From: Favolaschia claudopus
Lineage: Eukaryota; Basidiomycota; Agaricomycetes; Agaricales; Mycenaceae
Reading direction: 5' to 3'
Assembly (NCBI GenBank): GCA_037176885.1
Contig: JAWWNJ010000061.1
Coordinates: forward strand, 930,001 to 994,000
Length of the DNA: 64,000 nucleotides
In this document: one piece after another, positions 1 through 9,887 of the stretch
How positions within the stretch are numbered: the first letter of the stretch is position 1
Layout: each line of letters begins with the position of its first letter
Notes under the pieces: generated by a model
Told to the model about the DNA's origin: nothing
The model's input: only the letters and a program-made list of their open reading frames with translations
Databases searched by the model: none
Program-made: the position numbers and the translations under genes

Positions 1-38
1 CCTTCGTCGTTTTGACTTGATCTTCTGACGTTACTTAG

Positions 39-741
39 GGCACTTGCACCTCTGGTAACCCGCCGGGCATCAAGATAGCCTCGCTCTACTACGTTGGCGG
101 CTTGTAGGTCGTTCTTTTCCGCCCGCTACACATACTGACGCCCTGGATCAGAGTATACGATGTCATCACCATGGTCTTGACCTCCGTATATATCTTCAAG
201 TTCACCAGTTCGAGCCGGACGTCATTGAGCCAGCTGATGAGGATGATGTTGGAGGATGGGATAATGTATTTCATTGCCCTGTGCGGTAAGTGTTTACGAC
301 GACCACGACGCTATACCGCCGCTCATCGCCCATGCAGCCTTGAATATCATCAACATCATCTTCTTCCAAAGCCCCAACACTGCCCTCCAGCCAGCCGCGT
401 CAACACTGGGTATGGCAACGACCACGATCTTCAGTGGACGTTTCGTCTTGAACCTTTCCGGTGCGTCCCACGTAATACTCCAGCGTTGCACTTGCTCACT
501 GAGCTCTCCACCCGCAGAACATATGCGTGACGGCGTCTCAGGCGACCAGACGCATTCGTCGCGGACGCCGGCTCACAACACTCGCGGCAACGCAGGCGGT
601 GGTTCAAATGTGGAGGACACTGGGATTGTCGTTCGTGTGATGAAGAATGTTATCACGATGAACGACATGGGGCAGGATGACGACGCCGAGTCGAGGACTA
701 AAGGCTCCGCTGGTCAGTGGAGCGGGGATGAAATGGCGTAA
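39..741 (+). CDS. DUF6533-like integral membrane protein, C-terminal part (5' end outside window)
   Basis: Four exons are visible: 39-103, 152-285, 338-460 and 518-741; an acceptor at position 38 shows that earlier exons lie left of the window. The introns have GT-AG ends, the first with a perfect TACTGAC branch site. The joined frame gives 182 codons. It contains a Cys-containing loop followed by PPG, then hydrophobic segments (around YDVITMVLTSVYIF and LNIINIIFF) and an arginine-containing end of the last membrane helix (SGRFVLNL). A hydrophilic tail rich in Asp and Gly follows. This is the pattern I know from the large DUF6533/DUF6534 families of seven-helix membrane proteins that are expanded in mushrooms; their function is unknown. 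Family placement is an inference from this C-terminal half only. Confidence 0.6.
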
Positions 742-1294
742 GAGTTGTATTGTATCGAGTATGTTGTTGGCCCCGGTTGGCGTCCGTCATTCTTTAAATT
801 CCGCTTTTTGGGTAATAGCCGTGGGTGGATAACTAATGTATGTAAATGTAACGCACAAAAACACTCACTTGAGTCGATAACAACCGCTCAGGCTTTCATA
901 ATCCATGTATGGTCAATTTCGTCGAATGGTCATCTGGTACCCCTCGGGATTGCGGACCTTCACTTGGGCAACAGACTTGACTGTCTCTCCACGATGCTCA
1001 TTCATTTCTTAGAACTCACTAGAATTGTCTGGCATAAATCCCAAAGGAGGAGCAGAATGGATTGTCGCCAAAGGTATAATGTTCTCTGGGCATGAAATTT
1101 CATGCATGAAGCATCGTCCATATTAGGACAGACCGTTTTTTACAGTATGTTTTCTATGAGATTACGCATTCTATATTCTATGGAATCAATCACCTGGTTT
1201 ACAAAATCACTTCAATGATTGAATTTATCTTGCACCTCACGGAAAGACACCAGCACACTACAACTTGACCCTGGTATATAGTCACGGACGCAAC
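742..1294. other. intergenic, convergent gene ends
   Basis: This stretch lies between the end of the DUF6533-like gene and the end of the P450 gene. Short open frames are present but none shows splice-consistent extension or family motifs. I see only 3' untranslated sequence and AT-rich DNA. Confidence 0.6.
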
Positions 1295-3354
1295 TCAACA
1301 GTCGGAGGAGGAATTTTGCTCGGTGGGACCTGAGAATCGGGCCATCTCTCTGTGAATCGCACTCCGAACGGCTTGATATGACTGCAGACAGAAGAGGTCA
1401 ACACCTGCACGGAGTCGAAGAGCTTTACCATCGCACCTTGTTATACCCGTCGTAAACTCCAACTGGACATTCTCCGCCAACTCGGGGTGTATTACAAAAG
1501 TATGCAGAATACAAGCCATAGCGAGCAATAGAGCGGGCTCGGCGAATTGAATGCCTATGATAGCGACGGGATGAGCCAACCGTTGTACCCAAGTATACCT
1601 AGCATGACACGCACCAGGGCATCTCCGTCGCCCAAATCCCCAGACGTAGGCGTATGGATCTGGCTGCCCCGCCCGGGCACTCAAACCCGCGCTCGCCGAG
1701 TCCGAGCCACTGAAAAACCGCGCCGGATCGAAAACGAATGGGTCTGGGTACAATTCTGGGTCGTGTAGTATTGCCCAGACGTTCGGGATGACGGTGGAAC
1801 CGGCGGGGATGCGGTACCCTCCGTATACGTCGTCTTGAGTGGCTTGGTGAGGTAGGGCTGTGGAATTGGATTCTGCTGGTTAGCCTTGCGATGGGAGAGG
1901 CATCAGCGGGAAGGGGGATTACCGAGGTTGCCGACGGGGGCGAAGCGCATGACTTCTTTCAAGACGGCTCGTAGGAACGGGAGACGGTCGAGGTCGGAGA
2001 CGCGCGGGAGTCGACCGATGTTAGCGTCGATTTCGTCTCGGGCCTGGTCTTGGATGGTTGGATGAAGCGCCATGAGCATGATGAAAGATATAAGGGCCGA
2101 TACAGTCTTTGGAAGATTCACCTCAGTTGACTGAGACCGAATATCAATTCCCACTCACAGTGTCTGCAGCTCCAGCATTCAAAGCCCCTGCACACCACTT
2201 GACAATATCTTCCTCCTCCTCACTCATTCCGGGCTTCAGAAGACGCGAGGTGAAAGAGGGGATATTGGTCCCATCTGCCTTTGTTCATATTGGGGGTTAG
2301 CATTAGCAGCTGGAAGAAGCACTACCTCACCATTTGCTCCTTCACCCAATTATGCGGAACATCAGACACGAATTCAAGAGTCTTCTGCCACTCCGCTCCT
2401 TGACGCTGAAACTGCGCGAACGGGAACCAGGCTGGGACGAATCTGACTTTCCCACACGCGTCAACGTTGCTTTCAGCTGGAGAAAGAGAAACGGGCGTAC
2501 GAATGGGAAGATAATCTACGAGCCAGCGTCCAGGCGCCATTGCCCATCCTGATATCTTTGACGATTCATCTGCGATTCTTCGATTTGTGCGTCAGCTCAG
2601 AGTCAGATGTCGATTTCACAAACGCACGAGATGAATGGGTCGTCATTGTCTAGTACGCTATAGCCGAAAGCGACCTGTCGGAGACGGATGAGGTTCGGGA
2701 GGGCGTATTGGACGCATGCCAACCTTCATTATCACTGCGGTAGCGTTCCTGAAGAGAGCTAAGAAACATCTAGCTATTCACTCAACCTGAGCACACACCT
2801 TCGTATATGACGCTCGAATTGCGCTGGCGTCTCTCTGAGCCCGCGCAACAACACATTAATCTCGTCCTCTAGAATGGGCGTGTAATCCCTGACGGCCTGT
2901 ACTCCGAGCCCGCTTTGGAGGAGGCGGCGATAAACGGCGTGTCGCGGGTCCAAGCCCGAGATATTGAACACCGCAGGTCCGCGCCCACAAATAACGTGGA
3001 ACATCCATAACATCGGACGACCCGAGTAGATTGCTGCGCGACGCTCAAGGAGATCGTGCACGGCGGTGTGGTTATTGAGTATGATTGTGAGGCAGTTGTA
3101 GACGCGGAAGCAGAGAATCGGGGCTGCGGTATTGTTAAGGGAATAGAAAGAGAGGAGGGCATAGACACACCACCGTACTGCACGCCCCATGCGGCGTACG
3201 TTTTCCATGGCTCGATTTTGAGTAGGCTTGACGGGATCCCGGAGAATAGATGTTTTCGCGGGCCAGGTGGGAGTGACAGAAGATATGAACGACGGAGAAG
3301 CCATAACAAAGCGACAGTTGTGACCAAGAGAGCGGCTAGGGATTCCCCAAACAT
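1295..3354 (-). CDS. cytochrome P450 monooxygenase
   Basis: Ten exons on the minus strand join in frame to 536 residues: 3354-3174, 3123-2799, 2748-2724, 2674-2628, 2577-2501, 2446-2331, 2278-2159, 2121-1923, 1875-1615, 1554-1295. All introns are 37-60 nt with GT-AG ends. The start is the ATG at 3354, giving an N-terminal membrane anchor (residues about 5-20) followed by basic residues and the PPGP hinge (29-32). The I-helix oxygen-binding AGAADT motif is at 292-297, the K-helix ExxR at E353-R356, and the haem loop FGFGRRRC ends at Cys449; the codon after CP is split by the last intron. All catalytic landmarks are present, so the gene looks functional. It resembles the basidiomycete CYP group often annotated as O-methylsterigmatocystin oxidoreductase-like; the substrate cannot be told. 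No biosynthetic gene cluster surrounds it. Confidence 0.93.
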
Positions 3355-4096
3355 GTTGAAAGGCCAGATTACATTTTGGGGCGAGTTCAAATAGTTTGGA
3401 AGGATTCGGGCGGACGGTGTTGTTCGGGACGCCGAAAGCTTTTCCAGTATTCGTCCTGAGCCCGGTTATCCAGACCGGCTTGAGATTCAGTCTTGATTTG
3501 TGATTGCAATAGGCGGGATGGCATTGAACGGTCGGGTTCCCGTTGACAGTACGGGGATTACGGGCTTCAAGGCAATTCGTACGAGAAACAGGGCATTGTT
3601 GACGGTGATGATTGTGTTTTGACGCCTCGCTTTCTTTCACCATCGGTCTTGCTTGCGAGTTGGAATAATCGGTATCAGCTTAGGCACCAAGGCGAGTTCC
3701 TCCGAAATCGGCAACTTGGTCGCGGGTTCAGCACAAAGTTGAAGGTCAGATTGAGGCCACAAGCCGGGATATTTGTAGCGCCTCATGACTGCGAACTCTA
3801 GGGACACGAAACACGAGAAGTTGAGGCGATGAACTTGGGTAGACTTGGGTAGATAAATCGCTGATTGAAACCCATTTTCGAGCGTCCCAGTTCCGCCAAA
3901 GATTCACTTGAAGACTCTCGAGCTATATTTTGCATGTGAGTCCCGCTCTCTTGTGCGCCACCCCGCGGTTGACGAGGTCGCAAGCCTAGCCTGTTCACGA
4001 GATGGAGGTTGGTGTCAAGTTCTTTGTGTGTGACTCGTGTGACTTCCTTCCTATTCTCGCGATCGTCGTCGCTCTCTTTCCTCTCGGCCTCCCAGA
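3355..4096. promoter_or_regulatory. divergent intergenic region P450 / NDUFAF3
   Basis: 742 bp separate two head-to-head start codons, so both promoters must lie here. No open frame with coding features was found, and I could not identify a specific binding site with confidence. Confidence 0.5.
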
Positions 4097-4835
4097 ATGT
4101 CATTACTACCGACCAGGGCATTATTTCGTCGTACCGTACTCCCTTTCGCCACGCGTCCACCAGGTTCAATGGCTAGACTGAGCTCACGTCTTCTCCACAC
4201 TACTCGTCCTCGTCTCGAATCATCCGCAAACTCTCCGAGAGGACCACCAGTCACACTGACGAATATCTTGGCTTCTGGGACGCCGCCTGCCGTCCAGGTG
4301 TGTGAGTCTTGGCTCCCTGGTCGGCAAAATGCTGCTACAACGAGAATTCCAGGTCGCTTCTATCACTCCGGCCGGAATTTATCTGGAAGACGGACTGCAT
4401 CTCACGGGCGCGTGCATATTTCTTGAGGGAAAAGTATTCTTGTGGGACCCCCCTCCCTCCGTCTCCGACTGGCGGCGGGAACATATGGAGGTGTTTGAAG
4501 TTGCGGTGCCGCGGCCAGGTGAGCTTTTGTTCTCTTCGTCTGAGAGAGCCTGAAGCTGATTTACAACTTCACAGAAATTCTCATTCTCGGCACCGGGGAA
4601 GATCTTGCACACCCCCCGCCATCTATAAAATCTTACTTGACTGAATTGGGCATCCAGTTGGATGTGATGAGCACAGTAAGTATCCTAAGCAAAATTATCT
4701 TGCGGAGCTGATTCTTTCAAGCGTAACGCGTGCTCGACGTACAATCTGTTAGCGGAAGAGGGCAGACGCGTCGCTGCTGCACTAGTACCTCTCACTCCAC
4801 GTCCATGGTCCAAAGCCCCGATGAAAGCACCGTAA
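4097..4835 (+). CDS. NDUFAF3: mitochondrial complex I assembly factor NDUFAF3-like (DUF498/Mth938 fold)
   Basis: Four exons, 4097-4297, 4353-4518, 4575-4675 and 4722-4835, give 193 residues. Residues 1-45 are rich in Arg and Ser with almost no acidic residues, as in a mitochondrial targeting peptide. The DUF498 domain follows: TNILASG, then GIYLEDGLHLTGACIFL, KVFLWD, ILILGTG, a PPP stretch, the LTELGIQLDVMST strand-turn and NACSTYNLLAEEGRRVAAAL near the end. These match the order of conserved blocks in animal and fungal NDUFAF3, which works with NDUFAF4 in early assembly of NADH dehydrogenase in the matrix. Length and motif order are normal. The second frame-preserving intron was chosen because it joins PRP directly to EILILGTG. 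A second complex I gene (NDUFA8) lies 10 kb away. Confidence 0.88.
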
Positions 4836-5416
4836 AATATCATCATGGACTGTGAGGCGGACTGACCCGGCTCATCGTTCCCATGCATAGTTCCTCCTGG
4901 ATCACATTCGACAAAAGCATGCACACCACTCGGTTGTGATATGATACCTGAAGCGGCCACTTCCAAGTACAGTACGAAAGTGTGTTTGCAGGTCATACAT
5001 AGCAAGAAACGATAATCGTAGCCAGAATATTATTTAGAGCGGCGGCGGCGTCGTTGTCGATGTCCCATTGACACGCGGCCAGTTATTATTCTGCAGATAG
5101 CGAGACGATAAGCAGGAAGAGTTATAGGATCGGCTGTGGGGAATTCCGTGCGAACGATATAATGCTTCTTTGCGGTGCAGGCCTACAGACAAACCATATT
5201 TCAGCGAGGGAACAGGTCGAAATTTATGAACGCCGACCTGCGGATGCTTCGACGTACTCGCGCAGAATTCGATTTCAGAACGTCATCAGTAGAGGGACTG
5301 TATTGCGAAAGGTCACTGAAAGGGGGTATGTGGTGGGGTATGTGGTCGACAAGAACGGCCATTGGAATTGCTAGCAAGAAACATAACGATGTCGAAGCTG
5401 TTGCAGCATGCAGGAA
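4836..5416. other. intergenic, no gene recognised
   Basis: This lies between the NDUFAF3 end and the end of the convergent F-box gene. Small open frames around 5162-5450 on the plus strand have no start context, splice support or recognisable motif. Confidence 0.55.
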
Positions 5417-6886
5417 TCAATCCTCTGCGACCGGCCGCTTTGACCCAATGTAAACATCCATGCCTCGTGCCCAGAGCCGTTTGAATGGTATCATGTCCTC
5501 CTCCGGATACCGCGAGGAATCGTCATCTCCTTCCTCGACAACGTGGAACGTCCATAGCTTTGCACACCCTGGAATGGTCTCCCATCGTCGAGTAATGGGC
5601 ACTGCGGCAAGTTGGAGTATTTCTGGAATATCCACGTCGTCGTTAGATTCTGCTCGCCGGCAACAGCTCATGAAACATAGCGTCTCTAATTGCGGTAGAG
5701 CGTCGTCCCTGCCGAGGACAGGGAAGAAGCCAACGATGAACTCTCTGGCAGGGTTCCAGAGCTCCAACTCGACGAGTGGAAGAGTGTTGAACGATGGAGA
5801 GAGAATTATGGATGTTTTGAGATTGTGGAGAAGATGAAAGACAATTTTTTCGAGGGGCGAGCATGAGCGTTGCAGGAACGAATCAAACTCCTGCGCCTCG
5901 AAGCCATCGGTTTCAGAAATTTCCAGGGTTTGAAGAGCGGGGAGAGTGACGAAATCGAAGAGGATGTGTGCGCTCGAAGGGAGTTCTAAATTGGTAGTTT
6001 TAAACAGAATGAGGTGCTGCAGGTTTGGCCAAGACGGCCGCGGATCTGCCGTTTCCTGAATTGGGTCTTCCATGTCAAAGACCGCAGACAAGTAGCAGTT
6101 TATCAAGTTGGGAGTCAGCTTCAGGACGTCCAAGCTACACGTCATGGTGAGCATTTCCACAGTTAACGTGGTGAGCTGCTGCCAGGGAAGTATGAGGAAG
6201 GACGGAAGGATGTTTTTAATCACTGCCTCGTGCAGGTTAGGGGCAGAGGCAAACATCTCAATTGTCCCTTCACCCGTGGTATCGTAGTCGTCGGAGAGGC
6301 GGACGAATAACTTCTGGAGCGAAGTCAGGTCAAGATCATCAGAGAGTCGCGACTGCAAAATGTCTAGATCCTTTCCTCCGGTATACAATTCCAGAGAGCG
6401 TATTCTGGAAGAGTGATTCTGAAATAGTTTCGCAAAGCTTCGGAAGGTTTTGTTGTATTGCAAAGCCCCCGCGATTCTCATCGATAAAGGACAGGTTTTA
6501 GCGCGCTTGAACCAGATCTGCGCTATATAGGAGAGTCGAGGAAGGTCATCAGAGTCCTTCAATGTCACATTGAACGTTGTCCAAAGTGCGGGCAGGGAAA
6601 TGGCGATATGGCGCCATGCCCTGCAGACATGAGTCAAAAGTAATGGGGCCTCGCACACGTTGACAACGTCCCCAGTGTTGTCGGTAGGTAAACAGTGAAC
6701 GAAAATCTCGGACGTGATTTCGGGGGGAAGAGCTAGGATAGGATCGTTGAGAGAATTGAGCTGGCTTTTCAAGGTATCCAGCAGTTCCTCCGCATCTTCC
6801 AAGGTTCGTCGTAGCAAATCTATTCTGCTGGTGAGTTCCGAGATTTGTCTCCGTAAGGCGGCATCGATCAAGCCAGCGGTGGACAT
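5417..6886 (-). CDS. F-box protein, family 1 copy A
   Basis: A single exon of 489 residues; the first ATG in frame is at 6886 (the open frame upstream begins only with GTG). Residues about 8-47 form a heptad-rich, Leu/Glu/Arg coiled coil. The F-box follows at about 51-105, starting with the typical ALPPEITSEIF and including a CRAWRHIAISLPALW block. The rest has Leu-rich segments of the kind seen in the C-terminal repeat domain of agaricomycete F-box proteins. Such proteins bind SKP1 through the F-box and choose substrates for SCF ubiquitin ligase; the target is unknown. A diverged, rearranged copy lies head-to-head at 9888-11271. The two proteins end with nearly the same sequence (MDVYIGSKRPVAED here), and similarity continues about 10 bp past the stop codon. 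Confidence 0.88.
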   Translation of the reverse strand: MSTAGLIDAALRRQISELTSRIDLLRRTLEDAEELLDTLKSQLNSLNDPILALPPEITSEIFVHCLPTDNTGDVVNVCEAPLLLTHVCRAWRHIAISLPALWTTFNVTLKDSDDLPRLSYIAQIWFKRAKTCPLSMRIAGALQYNKTFRSFAKLFQNHSSRIRSLELYTGGKDLDILQSRLSDDLDLTSLQKLFVRLSDDYDTTGEGTIEMFASAPNLHEAVIKNILPSFLILPWQQLTTLTVEMLTMTCSLDVLKLTPNLINCYLSAVFDMEDPIQETADPRPSWPNLQHLILFKTTNLELPSSAHILFDFVTLPALQTLEISETDGFEAQEFDSFLQRSCSPLEKIVFHLLHNLKTSIILSPSFNTLPLVELELWNPAREFIVGFFPVLGRDDALPQLETLCFMSCCRRAESNDDVDIPEILQLAAVPITRRWETIPGCAKLWTFHVVEEGDDDSSRYPEEDMIPFKRLWARGMDVYIGSKRPVAED

Positions 6887-6928
6887 GGAGGGAGGTAAGG
6901 TGAACGGCTGTGAACAGTGTGAACGCGC

Positions 6929-6987
6929 TATGTCACACACACGTGCTAGACGTCATGCCGTCCCTTATTACGGTATGCTGTGACATA
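6929..6987. promoter_or_regulatory. inverted repeat TATGTCACA...TGTGACATA upstream of F-box gene
   Basis: A perfect 9 bp inverted repeat (6929-6937 and 6979-6987) lies 43-101 bp upstream of the F-box start at 6886, with further GTCAC/GTGAC half sites around it. Placement suggests a protein binding site in the promoter; the binding protein is unknown. Confidence 0.4.
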
Positions 6988-7039
6988 CTGTCACACCGTT
7001 GCTCTTGGCCTTCACAAGCTTCAAATCAGCAATCCCTGG

Positions 7040-7190
7040 TTTTTGCCGTAGAAGCCGGTAGAAGCCATAGACGGCTGTAGCTCCCGGCCAACTTACGTAG
7101 TCATGTGTAGAATCCGCGGCTTCTCTGTAGCGTTCTGTAGAAATGGGGCGGCCGTGTAGTTCTCCGTAGAAGTGTGTAGCGGCAAATTAC
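7040..7190. repeat. GTAG-rich degenerate repeat (left arm)
   Basis: About eleven GTAG words, mostly GTAGAA, CTGTAG or GTGTAG, occur in 150 bp. Read in the orientation of the adjacent F-box gene they become CTAC/TTCTAC words, as also found directly upstream of the paralogue at 9651-9870. Confidence 0.55.
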
Positions 7191-9640
7191 CCTGGCGGCT
7201 GTACCAGAGATGCGGTGGGTGGACGGCAGAAGCGGCTGCGAGTACTGCCCAAGTGACCTCGCCCATTGAGGCCTATTATTGAGGCCTTACAACAAGGGCT
7301 TGGTATATTACTCAACGGAGTGTATACATCGACAGAATCTGAATAGTGTTTGCATGCATATAAGACTCTGAGGGATAGAATAGTGGTGGTCAGAGTAGAA
7401 TGTAAATTCCTGTGGCTTAGCTATCGATTTACGTCGGTCAGCGTAGAGTTGAGAACATGTTACACTGGCGCGACAGAATTCGCCCCTCCACCTTCTCCGA
7501 GAATCTGCACCCCAGCACCCTCGCCCTCGTCCTCGTGCACCTCCACCTCCACCTCCAACTCTACCACACTGCACTGCTCCCCCAGCTCATCCGCATAGTC
7601 AGTCGACACTCCGACTTATCTGCCCATCCGCGGACTCCACCCTCGTCACCGCGAGCCGACAGACGACGACGAAAGTGCAGATGAAGTAGACCCCGCAAGC
7701 AAGCGGCGCTTGTTCAGCGATGTGTCGTGTTGTGGTGGCGAGATTCTGATTGACTAGATTTTATTAGCTGTGTTTCTCTAATTTATAATAACAAAGTAGA
7801 GGCACTCACACTGCTGTTACTCAGCGACCTGCCCACCCACTCCCTCGACAATCGCAGCCTCCTCTCTCTCCCCGCCGCCGCCGTTACCGTACTCATTCGG
7901 TTCTGCCGAGGTGCTCAGCCGGATGCGATGACACAGTCGCAGAGACGAGGCGCTGTCCAAGGCACAGCGGGCATAGTTGCTCAGGAGGGTGAGCGCTGGA
8001 TGTCGTGCTCATAGCCGTCATCGCGCTCAGTGTCGGAGCCGGATTGGTGCTGAGGTTCTTGCCAGCGTATCTAGCAAATGAGAGGCGTGAACTGGATCGG
8101 GAGGAGACGGAGGCGGATGCGAGTGGTGGAGCGAGTCGGGGGCGGAGGCGGAAGGTCGATTGGAGACATGGCGGCACGCGAGGAGGGCGAGAGCTTGGCG
8201 GTGCGATGGTGGGAAAGTGGACTTCGTGAAAATTTGAAGTCCACGAATCAGTCACAAGTCACAAGCACATGACTTCGTGACTTTGGTTCGAAACAAATAT
8301 TTGTCCTCGCCTCTCTTCCTCTCCTTCCACCATCCCCCCTCGATGTCGTCCTCCTCGCATCTTCCTCGCTGCTCAGCACTCCAGCTGACTTAACTCTTAC
8401 AGGTCTTCCTCTCTCTATGGTCTCCTCTCATCGTCGGCGACCATATTTCAATCCCATTCAAGTACACCTACGCATTGGCGGCGAGCAAGATTTTGCGGGG
8501 AGTCAGAGTGGGTGGGTGCAGTACCCTCTATGAGTAGTAGCTATCTCTATGTCTCCACCTTCCATCTATGTTTTCTCAAATTAGTTCTGCTTACAGGTCC
8601 ATTTGTTTTCGCGCTTGTTCTTCGTCGCGAGCGGCTGACGACGGTGCAGCGCACCGTTTGTAGGGAGACACTGTTTCTCGGCGTTAACAGCAACAGCCAT
8701 CTTTTCTGCCGCCCTCACACACCCACTCTCGCTCTTCCGCGCCACACTCGATGCACCCACACCGCCGAGGTGCGTCCATCCCTTCAAGTTTGATGAATAC
8801 TGACTTTCTTTTCGTTCACGCCACAGAATCTCCTCCTTCCCGCATTCGGCCTCAACCCGCTACCTCCCTCTACCTAACGTCGACCCCGTCGCCGCCGCTA
8901 TCCTATCGACGACTCTCTTTTCAAGTCTCCTACCCACCACTCTCCTGCTTTTTACCCGACAACACCGTTCTCAACGCCACCCAATCCCTCTCCTGCTCAC
9001 CTCTAGTTCCGACCCGCGGAACTGACACATCAAGTATACAGCATCGCCAACGACCCTTTCACGCGCCAACACCGCCGTCTACCCACCCACACCCCACTCC
9101 CATCTCCTTCCCCATTCGTCAAGTAAAGTAGATACCCGACACTACGCCCTATCCTCAATACCTCTCAAATAAATTTACCGCCACCCCACACTCGGACGGC
9201 GCTGATTTTGCCGAAACGCCCCCGCGTTTCCTTGAAGAATTGGTAAGTTTGTCCTTTTGAATCAACCAAAATAAATACAAACTTGCCTTATTCTCCAGAT
9301 TCCGCATCGACGTCGCCCCCGCTGACTCGCCATTCCGCTCCGCCCTCGACACTTCTGAATCCCGACTCCCGCCTCTCTTTTGTGCGATGCTAACAAGTAG
9401 TAAGTTCATCTTTTTGAATCCACGATGAATCCAAATCCACCTTATTTTCCCTTCTCCAGATTCCATGGAATTTGGCGCAAGCAATCTATCACCCTACGTA
9501 TCGGTCGTTTTCTTTTCCCGCAGATCACCTAGTTTCACCGTTCTATACCATGTATTTGTATTCCATAGCAATATATCTACTTTCCTGTCATTGCTTCTAG
9601 CCCCCCAATTAAGCTGCAGATTTTTTTTTGGTATGGCGGC
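7191..9640. other. gene-poor spacer of the inverted F-box pair; possible spliced transcript on the plus strand
   Basis: No recognisable protein was found. From about 8290 to 9130 the plus strand is strongly pyrimidine-rich. Intron-like signals occur: 8770-8826 has a GTGCGT donor, a TACTGAC branch site and a CACAG end, and 9243-9298 and 9400-9459 are two related GTAAGTT...CTCCAG units. Some intervening stretches are open over 25-60 codons (for example after 8826), but I could not join them into one continuous frame. It could be a non-coding RNA, a decayed gene or a decayed mobile element. Confidence 0.3.
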
Positions 9641-9660
9641 TCGAAACTACAGGACGTCTA

Positions 9661-9730
9661 CAGAGGCCTATGTAAATTTAGCCGTTTCTACAGAGGCCTA
9701 TGTAAATTTAGCTGTTTCTACACACGCCTA
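9661..9730 (+). repeat. 30 bp tandem repeat, 2.3 copies
   Basis: Units 9661-9690 and 9691-9720 are identical except for one base (GCC/GCT near position 23 of the unit), and a third partial unit follows at 9721-9730. Each unit starts CAGAGGCCTATG and ends GTTTCTA. The tract continues into CTAC-rich DNA up to 9870, just before the start of the F-box paralogue at 9888. Confidence 0.85.
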
Positions 9731-9887
9731 TCAACACGGGGGCCTTTCTACAGTTGCTACGATGGCTACAGGTGCTACAGTGCGCTACATAGGACTCCAT
9801 AGGGGGCCCAGGTATTGCTGATGTTGAAGTTCACAGACAACCAGCTACAAGTCTACACCTGTCTACAACCTCGCTCGCTGACTCAGA

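Noticed and set aside
274..741. 155-codon open frame starting with TTG
   Set aside because: Only its last two thirds are coding. The true structure is spliced exons 338-460 and 518-741 of the DUF6533-like gene, with an intron at 461-517.
1295..3643. P450 as a broken gene, because its motifs lie in several different frames
   Set aside because: All frames join through nine short GT-AG introns with correct phases to a 536-residue protein with every catalytic motif.
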